Assembly: GCA_963971405.1 (NCBI GenBank)
Contig: OZ020488.1
Span: 45,986,888-46,050,887 of the forward strand
Source of the DNA: Psococerastis gibbosa
Taxonomy: Eukaryota; Arthropoda; Insecta; Psocodea; Psocidae
DNA: 64,000 bases
Reading direction: 5' to 3'
The notes under the pieces: generated by a model
Databases searched by the model: none
What the model was told of the DNA's origin: nothing
Seen by the model: only the letters and a program-made list of their open reading frames with translations
Made by a program: the position numbers and the translations under genes
Shown here: positions 25,901-40,900 of the stretch, one piece after another
Numbering within the stretch: position 1 is the stretch's first letter
Layout: the number at the start of each line of letters is the position of its first letter

Positions 25901-28900
25901 AAAGTCAGCAGAATATAGATCATGTATATCCTTCCAATAACACATGACCAGCAACAACAGCTTCTCTATAATATGAAAACTTTATTTTTCCCTTATTTTT
26001 ACATATTACATTGTACCAATTTTGTGTTCTTTGAATAAATTACTTGAAGTAGTGATCATATGGGAGTGAAAAAATTGCGGCTCTTAATAACTGGTCAGAA
26101 ATATTGGATTTTTTTTTTTGGCATTGTGGGTTCACATACAGCCATGGTGGGTAGGTGGGGTTAAAATTCTACGTGGACTTCCCTTAGAATGTCATATATA
26201 GCCCTAAAAATTAAGTCAGACAAGATATCCACATCATTACTTTACGGGGCTTCGCGTTAATCCCATTTCACGGTTCGCCAATTATTGAAAAAAACTACAC
26301 TACATTACCTGAAAGACTCAGCGTTTCATTTCTTTCAATTCCTGGTCACACGCGAATATAGTCTACCCAATCATTCTACGGCATTATGATATCTTTATGA
26401 ATTATCCATACCTTCTTTGATAGTTCTTGCACTAGCTCCCAACGCTCTCTCTGTAAACCCATGGATAAAGACCACAGTTGGGTGGGTTGCATCAAAATTA
26501 GAGGCTGCCACAGACCACGGCTCGTCAGCAAATAATTGTTGAGGTATAATTGGATTCTTTCTGAAAATAATGCTTGTACAATGCTTAATTTGTTTACCGT
26601 ATTTATAATAAATTAGTCTTTTTTATATTAGTTTTTCAGTTAGTTTCTATGTCAGTAATTAGTAATTAATCTTAGAGGGGCCTATCACGGGAAAATCCTA
26701 AGTCCTAACTGTGCCTCTCTGTGGGCCTACTATGGCCATTAGTATTAACTTATTTCTGTTGTTAAAAATGTAAACAGAACAATAATATTGAATACGGTAG
26801 TACTTACCAATATCAAATTATCATGTTTACATTTGTAATCCCAGGTTAAGAAATAAAATTGTATAGTAATCTTGTAATTAAAATTTACTTTACTTAGCAT
26901 TACAATAAGCGACAACAAACAACAGTGGACAAGCAGAGATATGCTTTATGCCATATCAACCACAGCCCCTTGAGCCCCCCCCCCCCCTTGGATTCTTTTT
27001 GTAAGAAGAGTATGCGAATTCAGCAAATACACTGTGGTGTAATACTTCAAATATTTTGACTTCACTGAATAATTGGATATTCCCGAATCCCGCTGTATAA
27101 CTCGGATTTCCTTGTCGCCCTTTCAAGCATGTTGGCCTCGTGGTTGGTCTATCGTTGAGAATCAAAATACATATTATTGCCTGCTTGCATTACATCAATA
27201 TGAATAAAATATACTGCTGTTATAAATCTTGAAACCCCAACTACCGTACCAGTATTATGCGCCTATGTATTCAAAATATGTCACCAGGGGGGGGGGGGGG
27301 AGACCACCCCCCCCCCCCAGCAATATGATTTTGTCTATACAAACTATTTTATTAAACCGTCGTTACAGCATTGATTACAGGATGTTTTCCACTTACAGGA
27401 GTAACTTCTTCTACATCGATATTTCTTTGTTGCTAAAATCTCCCCCTCCTCCAACTGCAGCCCGATCATGGCGATTTGGGATTATTATAATACCGGGGTT
27501 TATTCAATTGTTTTAAACAAATGAGGTAAATACTGTATACATAAATTGATTAAGCCTACTCGCTGTGGTGTTAATGAGAGACAGCTCAGTGTACAGAAAG
27601 CGGTTAATTCTCCCCCCCCCCCCGGACGATATCTGCCCTGTGTTTTTTAATAACCGAAGCATGAAAGTAACCCTAAAACCCCCGTAGTTTGTAACATAAT
27701 TAGTTAGTGTATTGTATAAGCTTGCGTAAACCAACATAAAATTCATTATTTAACTCAGGTGTGATTAGTTTGGTAGAATTTTCCTTGCCTTTCCTTCGAC
27801 CATAATCCTTTGACTTTGGAGTTATTGCCCTTTTTCCATCGCTGTGCATTTTCTTTACAACCGCGTTGTGCCACTTTTTAGCTTTTTATAGCTTACAATT
27901 TTTTTGTTTCTCAAATAGGAGGATTGCTCAGGTCTTGCCTGATGATAATAACTTTCGTATATTAGGGTATTCTATTTTTATGTAAATTACGTACCTTAAC
28001 TTATTACTACTGTAGTTGGCACAGGATTACCATTTTCTAAGGAACGTTTTAAATTATTGTTTAATTGAAAAACATTTTAGGCTAGGGGGTTTAGTTATGT
28101 TTAAGGGTGCTGTCGATGTGAGTGCCTACGCTACATGTGCAAAAATATGACGGTTACAAACCTTGTGAACAAATTAAAAGTTATGTCTTTATCTACTTCA
28201 ACAGGGCAGCACAGCCGGCAGTCTCCCTTAGGCAGATAGCGATACCCCGTAATGCTGCCTCCTTAAAACAAAATAAAAATTAAGAATAGACGAGATTTCA
28301 ACGGATTTACACGTTTTGAGGTCCCAGGAACCCAAAAAAGTAGTTTTTACGAAATTTCAGTCTGTCTGTCTGTCTGTCTGTCTGTCTGCCTGTCTGTCGG
28401 TCTGTTCATCGATTTCCGGGCAAACTACTCGGTTGATTTTGATGAAATTTTGCATGTATGTTCACAAAACTCATACCCTGGGACCATTTTTTTTTATTTA
28501 GGGCTAGCGCAATTTGGGGGGGTTTTATTCTCAAAAAACTCCAAAAAAAAGTCTAAAAATATTATTTCTCAAAAATGGCTCCAACGATTTCGTTTAAACT
28601 CACATTATATTGTAGTCGTTATTAATGGTGACAAAATGCGGGGGGTCGCTTGCCCCTTCATAGTTTGCTTCTGGGGGTAGAATAAAAATAACTAAATAAG
28701 AAAAATGACTAAAAAATAATTTTTCTGCAAAACCCTTCTATCGATGATTTCTAACTTCAGGCATGTTTTAGGTGAACTGAGGCATGTGTAGGTGAATTGA
28801 GTAACGAAGCCGGACTGGTTGCTTTCCCAAAGAACTATTTAGTTTTGTGCAAAAAAACTTTTTTGAAAAAATAAAAGCAAATTGACGCTCAAAATGCATT

Positions 28901-31900
28901 GCGTGCCCTGCCATTATTGCTGTGTGGTAATGTCTAGAATTTACGTCACCTCCAGTGACGTCAGGTGGACGATCCCCCCCCCCCCCCCCCGAAATATCCG
29001 AAATTTAACCTTAGCAAAATTATTTACCATTAAATCAATCATTTTCTCACTCTACTAATTGATAAATTGGAAAGCATGTTCAAGTAAACTCGGACCAGTT
29101 CTTTATAAGGTGATGGTCACAGCCACAAACTTACTGGATGCCGTTAAAATATTTAATCTGTTGAAGACCAATTTTCCAAAATCGACCTCCAATTGACCGC
29201 AATGTTGTATAAGGAAGCTGTCATAGAATTTCAAAATGTTAATAAACATGTGTCATGGTCCATATAATATTAAAGCTTTATTAGCGACCTTCGAAGTTTT
29301 TGTGGTACCTACTTTTGCAGGAAAACATTAACGATCTGACACAATCACCACGGGCATCACAAAAAAGCTAAGACTATGTTTCAACTTGTAATGATTTTTT
29401 TTTTAATGAGCTACCGGTACGGTGTTATATGCAGTATAATTTGAATAACATTATCCGCGTTGAGTGGGTTTGACAATATCCAAGCGTCTAATAAGGTAGG
29501 AGCTCTGTTTGGGGAGCCAAAATGTGGGTAAACTTACCGAAAAATATGCTGAATGTGGAGCATAGCGAGAAGGCTTCTAGGCCGAGCAGAGCTAGAACAC
29601 CCATGGCACAATGTCCACCGCTGAATTAGCACTGCCTAACTCACTCATTTACCAGTTCAGGGTCAGGCTCATAGAATACACCAATCAGTCTATACCTATC
29701 ATAATTCAGTAGACAGTTATTCCTCATCATACATGAGAAAGTTGGGGGATGGGCCGAAGGAGTCCAGTCTGAGCAGAGACAGTGCATTCGGTAGAGAACG
29801 GGACAAAGAAATGGAAGGACGAGGTTCGAGATATGAAAGAAAACCAATGAAAGCTAGTACCTTCATTGTTATGGAGAGAACGCGGCTGCCGGACATGGTG
29901 CTGACCGCAACATCCCAAATAGCACAGTTGTCAAAAGAGAGGATCCCCTGTCTTTAGCAGGACTAGATCCACATTGGGTTGCCGTGTCATGGCGTTTTTT
30001 TATGAGAAAGTGGGAAAACTCATGGTGTCATGGTGGGGCCACGTTGAAAGAAGGCAGCCAGATGACCTGATAAAGGGGATAAAACATATCGAAGCTGTGG
30101 GAAAAAGAAGGCTAACGGGAGCAGCAAAGGTCTGCCAAGACCTCAGGATTGTAGGAGCAACTGCAGCCGGAGCACAGAATAGGAAGGAGTGGAAGAGTGC
30201 CTTCCGTATCGCTGACCCCACCAAAAGTGGCAAAAGACCAAAAGTTAAGAAAAAGTAAAAAGTAAGTAAAGTGTGAAAACACGGAGACAATAGAAATAAG
30301 AAATGAGAAGTAAATAAATAAACATTCCATTGTATTATTGCAAGTATATTTATTTAATTTTAAAATGTAAAATTATTGTTTTGCTCACTGCCCAAACAGG
30401 GGATTCCCGTTAATTATACAATGATACGTTTTTACCATTGGGAAACCCGTCAATTTTTTCGGAAATCCAAGAACGGAAACCAGCCGTTTGTACTGTAGAG
30501 GTAGGCTACTATAGGAAATCTAAGAAGCTGATGGCATGTAAGACATTGAATAAATGTTCCAAACTTGCTTCAAGTTCCATCAATCTTCCGATTGGTTACC
30601 AGGCCAGACCAATCATCAATTAGTTCCCTCCCGCCCCCCTTTCTAGTAACAAGAACTAGCAAATCCAATTTTTCCCATTTAATTCTGATTTGAAGCATTT
30701 CAATGCCTTGTGGATCATTGTTCAAAGCCTTCGTAGGTACTATAATTCCATCATGTCATTAATAATGGGTGGCTTCCAGTTTTTATACTTCATGGTCATA
30801 GCATCGTATAGGTTTTGGGCCATTTAGGTGCCGTAAATACTTTTACGGTAGGACCTAAATCCTATTTTCTTTATCCTGTTTTATGGTGTCACCTTCAGTC
30901 CACTCAAAACTGTACCCTAGCCGGGGCCTAGCCTAACCATAATAACGATGTAAAATACAATAATTTGTTTCGTTACAGCTGGTTGGCTGAGCATATGAAG
31001 TTTCGTGTAACCATATAACGTATACGTAAAAATGCGAAATAAACACAATTTTATAGGCTAATAATTTGCCTTATCAAGAATTATGGACGCATAGCGTATC
31101 GGTTTTGGCCCATATAATACGAATAATATGCGGCTGTAATTTATAAAAGGTTCTTAGACTACTTACTTACACGCGCATGCAAAAGTTTACACGCAAATTC
31201 TGCAATAACTGCGTTAATGAAAGGTTTACGCATAAGGGAAAATACTACGGCAGGTCGCATGCCGTATGAAGACACGTGGTCCTATATGTACAGTAGGTTC
31301 GGCAAATCTGGAATGTCACTATTAGAGAATTTAAAAAAAACTGGCCTCAGGTGGGATTCGAACCCACGACCTATGCCTTGCCGCGCCATCGTTTAAGACC
31401 TAACTCAGTAAGGCATAGATCCACTAATTTCGGTTATAACGAGGAGGATGCCTCTTCAACCTACGTTAGTGTATTGTCTGTATGATTATACCATATAACA
31501 CTACAATACAGAGTCTATCAGTGTTTCCCCTGCAAAATTCACTATTCCTAAATTAGTAGAAAGTTAGTACCATAAGCGAAATATTATTTCTCCTATAAAG
31601 TGTAGAGACTGAGAAGCATACTAGAAGAATTTGAATTGGAAAGAAATTTCCCAGCAATGATTGAAGTTACCCTGCACATATGGTATTTATTTTTTTCCTT
31701 CGTCCGTTACAGGGCATATATTCATCAAAAATTACAAGGCATACAATATTTCATAGAGTACCTAACACCCCCTGAAGGGTTTGTCTGGGGTAGTTTGAAT
31801 ACAAGACTGTATACTTTACGTACATACAGTAGATGAATTTCGATTTAAATTGGATGTCAAGTTAGACGAAAAATGTGCACAGCCCGACAAAATGCCGCAT

Positions 31901-34900
31901 AATTTGAATAACAAAGGGCAGACCATCCTCCTGTGGCTAACATGCAATATGAGTAATGCCCTTATTGATTTACCGCAAATTTCTTAGCTTAAAGGTCGGA
32001 ACTAATTTTGGCACCCGACTAACGGCCTCAAAGCCCCATAGAATACTGGGGAGTGGGATACTGCGCTATAATTCGAGAGGCGAAGCTCCCATGCCCAGTA
32101 CGAGGCAGCAAGACGAAGGCGCCGCGAAGCGGGGCAGATGCCTCGCATAACTCTTTAGACCCAGATACCTACGTACGTAGTGAATGGAGGAGTATTCTTA
32201 CATGCTACATAACATATTGTATATTCATGGCTCAGTTATTGGGTCAGCGTTCTTGTACATGTGAGTCACCAGATAGGTACCTACCTAGTATAAAATAGTC
32301 ATACAGCGTAATTATGTTATAAGGTGGGTAGGTACACTCACACTTGCGCACGTACTTGGTTAAATATGGCTCCGCCTGTAAGCAAACTGTGAGAAAACAG
32401 TAGCTTTCCCATTGTTGCTTGTAATAGGTCTAGGTTGACGTCAATAACATGTTCGTTGTCCAGCAGTCATGGGCACAGTGCAAGGGCCAATGAGAAATTA
32501 TAAAAGTCCCTTTAAATAATAAATAAATAATCTAAACTATGGGTTAATCGAAAAAGAAAATCAAGGGAAACCAGCCATCAGGCTTTAAATCCAATTTAAT
32601 GACGAAATGCGTTACCAATTACCTATACATACACCATCCCAATCACATTATATTATTATTACCGAATACACCCGATCCAAAGCGAACACACAGCTATGTT
32701 GTAACTAACCTCACTTTGTTTTTATTTTTATTTTTACGTTTTTATTTATTATTTTTCCGATATTGTAATAGATTTCCTAATATTAAATAATAGTAATAAT
32801 TGATAAATCCGTCAAATCAAAGATAATTAAAATTGGCTCAGCCATCATTGAGTAGTATTGTATTGTAGTAACAAACACGACATTGCTCCTTGATACGAAA
32901 GCCTATATCTGGGGTCGGCTATCCATTTTAGCAGCTGAGCCAGACTTCAAAATATTTAGATCTTTAGATATAGCCAAACATACAAACAAACAAAAAAACT
33001 GATTGCAATCAACTATGTATGAAACGCCCTACAGGTGATTACATATCTTTAAAATACGAATACACTATAAGAGTAGGAAGCCACCTCAATGTACTTCGTT
33101 GATTAGGTACCTATTTAATTTTTGTGTTTAGAGCCGCACCCAATGACTCAAAGAGCTAGATGCGGCTCGCAAGCCTCACTTTTCCGACCCCTGACCTATC
33201 TCATTTCGTCTAAACAGAGACAGGTGCACGAGAAAGAATCAGCCTGCAGAAGCGCACTGTGTAATGATACCAATTCCCTTTAACATGTAACTAAATATTT
33301 CTGCAAAATGTTAGTCTACAATCAACCGTTTTTGCAGAGAAGTGACACCGTTGGGAGCGCTCTCATTTACCTCTATAATGGTTATGGGCAACACGTAGGC
33401 TAACTTAATAGCCTATCTCTTACCCAGCCCTCTGCTTTGCATGGCATACAGCACACTTTTGGGACTAATTTCGAACTGGCTTATCGTGGGAGGGTAACTT
33501 CAACATTCCACTTGAGCACAACATGACAATTGCTATGAACCGTAACTTAATTAAGGGCTCTCAAGTCCATCGTTACGCAATATGTATAGGCATACATTAT
33601 ACATTTACCGTTCGCTTATTCACAAAGTCAAACTTCTCCAGAAATATTCTGTAATTTTTATTTTTAAATAATTAGTTTTATGCCGTAATTTTTGTTTGTT
33701 ATATAATATGCATGTTAATTATTCTTTGTCCAATTTGGTGGCCCCAGGCCATGAGGCACCCGGGTTGCCCCCCCCCCCATCGTTACGGTACTGCATGGAC
33801 ACATACAGTATATGTTCCATAATAATAATCAGCAGCCGGTAACGTACTGTACTATCGTAAAATTTAAAACAACTGAACCATTTTCTCTCTCTCTTTTCCA
33901 GGATAAGTTGCTGACAAAGCTTGAAGAAAATGAGCCGGAGTTGGCGTCCTCGCAAGAGGATGAGGTAAGGTTTTCACTACTTAGTCATTCAACTAAATTC
34001 AAATTACAATCGCGGAATGAGCTACAACTTTCACAGCTGAGTCAAAACTGATCTAGTCGAAGAGCATAATATAGCAGATCAAGTGAATAAACATAATAGT
34101 CTCCTTAGTAACTTTGTAAAACTTGCTGTCACTCATTGTTAAAATTAACTTTGTATAGTTTTACGTAATAAAATTAAATTAAAAATTCACAACCGGTTTC
34201 GGCTCACGCCATCGTCAATTGCGATTGAAAACAGATAAAACAAAAGGTATGCAAGCTAAAACAAAATAAAACTCACTGTCAGGATAACAGACAGCATCGC
34301 ATAAAGTAAACAATTTAAATTGAACAATTAAACATTAACTAATGGAAGCGCCAACAAGGGGGAACTACTTAAAAAGGTTATGTCATTAAGTAACGATTTG
34401 TTTTTAACCATAGCTTCCCTAATCTCAATGGTTTCTAAATTATCAAGAAGTTTTCCCTTGTTGGCTACATGAAAGATCTTAAAATTATCGAAATCTCAGG
34501 CATGGTTGTGGGTGTTTATATGTTGGGCAAAGGCGGACTGAGTGTCGGGTTTTCCTACCCCCCGTCTATGCTCCGCTATTCTTTCTTTAAACCCTCTCCC
34601 AGTTTGTCCAATATATAAGCAACCACAATCATTACAGTCTAGTTGATAAACCCCTGATTTCCTCCCTTTCTCCAATTTAGGTTTACAATTAATCAGTTGC
34701 TTACCCAACGAGTCCACAGAATAAAATGATACATTCTTATTGACCCTATCTCCAATCCAAGAGGCCAACTCCAAACTAATCCTACCCAGATATGGGTACC
34801 CGTACCGTAACCGTAACGTACCCTTTATCTGGTTCAGAAGTCTCGCTCGCTCCATAGACAATGATTTTTATTTTGATTTATCTGTTTTCAATCGCACTTG

Positions 34901-37900
34901 ACGATGGCGTGAGCCGAAACCGGTTGTGAATTTTTAATTTAATTTTATTGCGTAAAACTATACAAATTTAATTTTAACAATGAGAGATCAAGTGAACTCG
35001 GACTTGTAGAGTAAGTGTTATGCCTCTTCCATCTACAGGAAGTCAATTTATTAAATTGACAATAAAGTCAACCGACCTGGCGACCGAGAAAAAATTATCT
35101 ACAGCAAGTGATGGAGGGTGGAGCTGAAGAGGGCGTGCCAGGATCGAGGGGAGTCGAGGCATCGATGCCACATGTTGCTGGCTGTATTTTGAAGAAGAAG
35201 AAGAAGAAAAATAAAATCGGTTAAATGGTTATTCTAACCAGTCTAAGAATACCAATCTTGATCGAGCAAGATATTGTAGGATCATGTGAACTTGTGGGCT
35301 ACGGTATGGTGGAAGTGGTAAGACATAGATTGTGGGGTTGAATCCCGCAAATTCCAGATTTTTCTTGATTTCTAAACTTCTGTTGTCACTGCTGAGCCAA
35401 ATATTTACCATCTGGATGCAGAAGGCATTTATTGCTAACCCCAAAAACCTCGGAAACTGACAACCGGTATGAGGTAACGCTCTCACCACTGGGAATTGTG
35501 TGCCAATGATGGCATAGTGGTAGCTGGTTCGTACTTGTGCGAGTCTCAACACATCATGGCATCGGTGACCTGTCGTAACTCAGCACAGGTATTACCTACA
35601 GAGACGACTGAAGAGGTTATTCGGATACATTCATTGAACTGTTTGTATGCCAATAATCTTTTGTAATAGCATAACAAACAAAAAACAAAAAATTACTAAG
35701 AGAAAAACTAAAAAACCAGGCTATATGAGTTAAGGCATTCACCCTTGACTCAGCAAACTAAACAAGTTCCAACGAGAGTGAGGTAAGGCTGTAACTGCTG
35801 ACTTACAAACTAGAAAGCACTCAGCAACTTTTTCAACGGCCGCAGCTGTGGCATTTCTCCAAAGGTCTCGCTGCTGGAGAAAGGTTATAACATTCTTCTA
35901 TTCCGCAGGAAGCCGCAGTGAAAACGACTTTAAAAACGTTTTGTACGATGCTGCTTACACTTTATTATCGAGGAATACCTAATAATCGCACTAAGCAACA
36001 TTAAAAGTTTTAAATTTAGTTATTGCTGTCCTATTTGCATGTTATTAAGTCTATAAGTAATGCTTTGTGATGGAAAATTTGATGAATTTTGAATTTGAAT
36101 TTTGGTTGTTAACCAGGTCCCGAGACGTAGTTATATTGGAAATGCACTATGTGGTTTATTTGCAATCCTGTCTTATATAGGAGATAACCTCGGAATTGGT
36201 AATAACTCGTTTTTTTCACAGAAATATTCATCATGAGATTCTCTATCTAAAACTGCATATCTAAGAAAATAGGACTGGCAGAACTCGATTTAATTCAAGA
36301 TCATTAAGTGATTTTTTTTCAATTTTTCATGGAACCGCACAAATATTGTCTTGTCATGGTGATTGGCCCGTACTACACTATAATGTAGGCGCTCCAGTGT
36401 TGTCCTGAAAAATTATTCAAGATTTTCAAGATACGGTGGGGCATTGAAATGGAGCAGGATGGTGTGTCCCGCAAATAAAACAATGGGAATGGGTTTGGGA
36501 CGGGTCTTCAAAATTAAATATCTTTTCTTATTTCAAAAGGAGGGGGGGGGGGCGGGGGTCTAGGGGTTCAACTGCTCTTCCCAGGAACCACATGATCCCT
36601 GCGTTACTAGGACTAGGACATAATTCTTTTTTGGTTGAGTCAGGCAGGATAAAAATAATAAAAATGATTATTAATTTATTTTATACGACTAATAATATAT
36701 TTTTTATTATTTTTAATATATATTATTATACTATATTAGTTTTGTAGAGTACCTATTACTTGGGTCCCATTCTTCGTGCATGGATTTGCAGCCGCTGATT
36801 CTTCTGAGAACCGGTTCTTCTTCCTTACCGTCAACCGAGGTCATGAAAATTTAGCCTCTCTGCCGGCACTGAGGTAGCTGCGACCGTTAAGAAATTTGGG
36901 GATGTGGCTATGTGGGGAGATGTAGGTATTTGGAATTTTCCTTCCCCCAAAAACCAAACGTCGGATTCCTTTTTCGGATCCCTTTTATTATTTCCGCTGC
37001 GGCATCTAATGGGAATTAATTCAAATGCCGCTTGTCCAGCAACAAAAAGCGCTGTCCCATACCGCAGCAAAAACCGCTGTATCGTCCCGCTGGCTTCCCT
37101 AAGCAGTTGGACGTTCCTCAGTGGGCAGTCGCGTTCTTTTCCTCATTATGCCAGTTTTTTCTCCCGAAGTAGTTGACTGTAGTACTGAGAATTTAGAGTT
37201 CGATGTTAATGGAAGCATCAAAGACGATAGAATAGGTCGACAGTAAATGTCAAAATATTGTATACTGCACGAACTGCATGCTTTTATGTGTATCACTCGC
37301 TTGCCAAATAAAGACATATAATTTGAATTTACGCATATAATATGCAAAACACGCCGGTGGGGATGGCATGGATACAGTATAACACGTAATTGCAGACGGG
37401 GTATGTGTATAGCCCATCAAGTTGCAAATGAAATGGGGCATCAAAGTTTGTGATTGGCGTGCCGAGGTTGGTAACTTGCTTACATAACTGAGTTAGCACT
37501 GAAAGAGGTGGAACCAATCACGGCTGTCTCCTCCCTAATCTAATTCTTCCGCACTCCATCGCTGATTCAGCTCTTCTGTGCTGCTGACAAATATTCATTT
37601 TCAATGTCTGAGTGTCTTTTGCGATGCGATGAGCCTGTAAAAGTGGTCTTCAGGTAGAGCCTACAGAACCCTGCATGTAACTTGCTCACATTTTAAAGGT
37701 TACCTGCATGAAAAAACGGAGTGTACAAATCATTCGATAAACCTAAACTTGTGCAATTGTAAGGCATTTATATAAACTGTGGCAGATCAATTAAAGATAT
37801 CAGCATTTGGCATGGAAAGAGGCAAAAGAGAAAAAAAGCACAGCACTGCTTTCCATCTAAATGTTTCTATATACGGTAATTATAACAAAGACTTTCATGG

Positions 37901-40900
37901 CCGGAGTTGATTGACGACGCGGTAGAATCCAGGATGATGGGCCGTGGTCAATCTGAAAGCGTACTTCCAAACGTCTGTGATTGAGATCTTCAGTGGCACA
38001 CAGTAGACTTCCAAGATTATATCCCGGAGATTCAACAGCAGTTCTATTTCGTATTCTAAACGTATTTACAATATGTATGTACATACGTACACATACGATA
38101 CATTTACCCATGCGAACAATAGAATACGGAGGCAAAGATAAATGATAGGAAGAAATGGAGGAATAAACACATACAATATACAATGCACAATACAATATAC
38201 TATACAATATATGCTCTTCCAATTTTTCCCGGTGCTATGTGTTCTACTCTATATTTCTAAGATTTTCCGATTGAGAGTTTAGTACCAGAAGTCAGAGCAT
38301 AAACCTCGGCTGACTTTCTGAAAATACGTGAAATATAGGCAAAACATTAAATTTCTTATTATTATATTTTTTCTGTTTAATATAATGAGTGAAAATGGGT
38401 TGAATCGCTAACGGAAATTAAAAGTGATCCCAAATGAAATCTAGTGCGTTTAAAGAGTTAGATGTATAACCGTAGTAGTATTCACATTAATTGGTATAGC
38501 CATATCGGACTGCATTTGAATATGTCTGTGCCGTGCCTCGTTGCCACCTTCCTAAATGACAACTATTTTCTTTGTCAGTGCGTGATTTGCGTGAATGCCA
38601 AAGCGACGATGCAGACATCGCCGTGCGGCCACCGTGTCGTCTGCCGCAAATGCTTCGTCAAGACGATCCAGATGGCGGTGTCGCAGCGACTGTTGCCACT
38701 GCGCTGCGTCATCTGCCGCGCCAAGATCCTGCGGCTCAAGCACACCGGGACGCGGTCCTGGCTGCTTCCTCAGTCGGCGTCCCAATACTCGGTCTCAGGA
38801 CGGTCTTCCTGGACGCGGGGCACCACCCCCTCTGTCTCCTGCTCTGCCAGTCAATACTCAATGGGGTCTCGGTCCGTTCCTTCGTCCGCTTCCATGTTTT
38901 CCATGACGTCTGGATTGTCGTCCCTGTCAGGTAAGAATCCTTGTTTCCTAACATGCGGCTGAAGCACTTCGCGTTTCTTACATCTCAAACTGTAGAATAT
39001 AATGAATGAAAGTGTGATTTTGAATTTATTTTTCAGGAATGTCTTCCATATCCTCAGAAACAAACTCGAGCACAAGCTCCAAGAACTCTTCCAGCAGCAG
39101 CCAAAGTAGCCGTGCGGCCCCGCGACAACCCACCGGCTCTCTCAGGAGATCCCAGCAATACTCTATGAAAGTAAGTTAAATTCTCGCTTATCAACCACAG
39201 AAATTATCTCAATATCATCCTTACATGAATAGGGTTAATTTAAAGTGTATCCAATGCAATACATTACATTAAAACACAGTCAATGATGGACTGACGACAG
39301 AAACCATACAGGGAAAAATAAGTACACGCAATAAGTCAGGACATGTAGAGTAGTGGTACGAACTATGACTTTCAACCGAAAGGTTGTTGGCTCGAGTCCT
39401 ACACTACCTACATTTTCTGGCCAGGCTTCGAAGGGCATGTAAAGCAGGCGGTCCCGGTCCTTTCTAGTTGAGTGTAAGAGAGGGTTTTATAGCCCTAACT
39501 CCGCTAGGTTGGCTTAGTAATAGAACAACCCATCCTCACCCCAAAATTTTTTAAAATACTTTTTGTAACTGCGTATTTTTCTCATAGAAAACACCTTGAA
39601 AGCTTTACCAGCAAAAACCCTTAAATTTTATGGACGAAGATGTATTTTAAAGAAAACTGTAAACAGGGTTGAAAAAATAGGCCTGAAACCGTTTTTAAAG
39701 CAGCAACCGTTAGATTTTACAGACGAATGATATAGCCTAACTGCAAACAAGGGGGGCGGGGGCATCCCTGAGTGCAATGCTTTGAAAAAATTGACAGGAA
39801 ATAGTGGGAGCTTACTCATTTTGACAGCCAAGAACTTATTAATAAAGCTGCACATACCGTACTCACCCGGACGAAAAAAAATTGTTGATTAAATATGCGC
39901 AAAATAGTAGGTTTCTCTATTATATTTTCTTGATACACAACGCAAGACCAAGCGCAGGGTCTACCAAGCGGATCTCCTGAAAAATTAACTTGCTGTTGAC
40001 TTTGCCTGGTTTGCTTCTAAACCACACAAATGTCAAATCGAGGTCCAAAACTTTACTGTGTCTATAATAAAACACTTGTTAGTGATGGCCTATATCAAAA
40101 CTTCCACTTTGTGACACTTCACTTACTTTAATTCAGAAATAACGTACTGGAGGGGAAGGGGTGTCTGATACTCCGATTGTCTGTAAAAGGTGCATGACTA
40201 CACAGCTGTGCTAACAGAACGGGGTAACGAATGTCGATATGACATATAACAAAATACACGATTCACTCGACAAATAATAATAATAGTTTAATTCCAATGA
40301 CTTTTATATCGTAACATTCGTCCTAGGCTCGCATACAAGAGTACAACGAACCTAGGATACCAGAAGAGGCTGCTGAGAAGAGCAGCCGGTTACCGCCCAT
40401 TGTAGAGTTCCAGAGGGAATACCGGCTGGGCATGAGGGACCGCACCGGCTCCACATCTACTAGAATAAGGTACAAGTCAACCCGTACATGCTTTCCCATT
40501 TATCAATTAGGATAGGCAATGTAATAGTTCCATGGTAGTAGTAGTAGTAAGGTTGGACACAGTCCCAGGCCACGGTGTGGGCCCATAGGACAGTGGACCT
40601 CCTGATTGGAGTGAATTTCGAACCACTTGAGAAACACAGTGAAGTCACACGATTAGTGCGGAGGTGACCAGGACAAGTCCTACCATGTTTCCCTACCGGC
40701 ACTGTGCACACGACCAAGTTTTCTGCATCTTTGAACCTGCTCTGGTCCACTGGATTCAACTTGGTAAGGCGGCCGGCTTCAGTTCCAGTTCCAGTTCCAT
40801 GGTAAAGAACGGGCAGAACAATATATTACAACACACTAATAATGACTGGCCGTATACAATGTCTTGGACATGAATTATCCATAATTTCTTCAAGAAATAA

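Noticed and set aside
31340..31420. tRNA gene on the - strand
   Set aside because: The T-arm is excellent, but there is no matching acceptor stem or normal anticodon arm, and related sequence occurs at 1975-2180.
38552..38954. Other open frames across the RING exon
   Set aside because: Shadows caused by the high GC of the exon; only one frame carries the zinc ligands and matches the splice phases.
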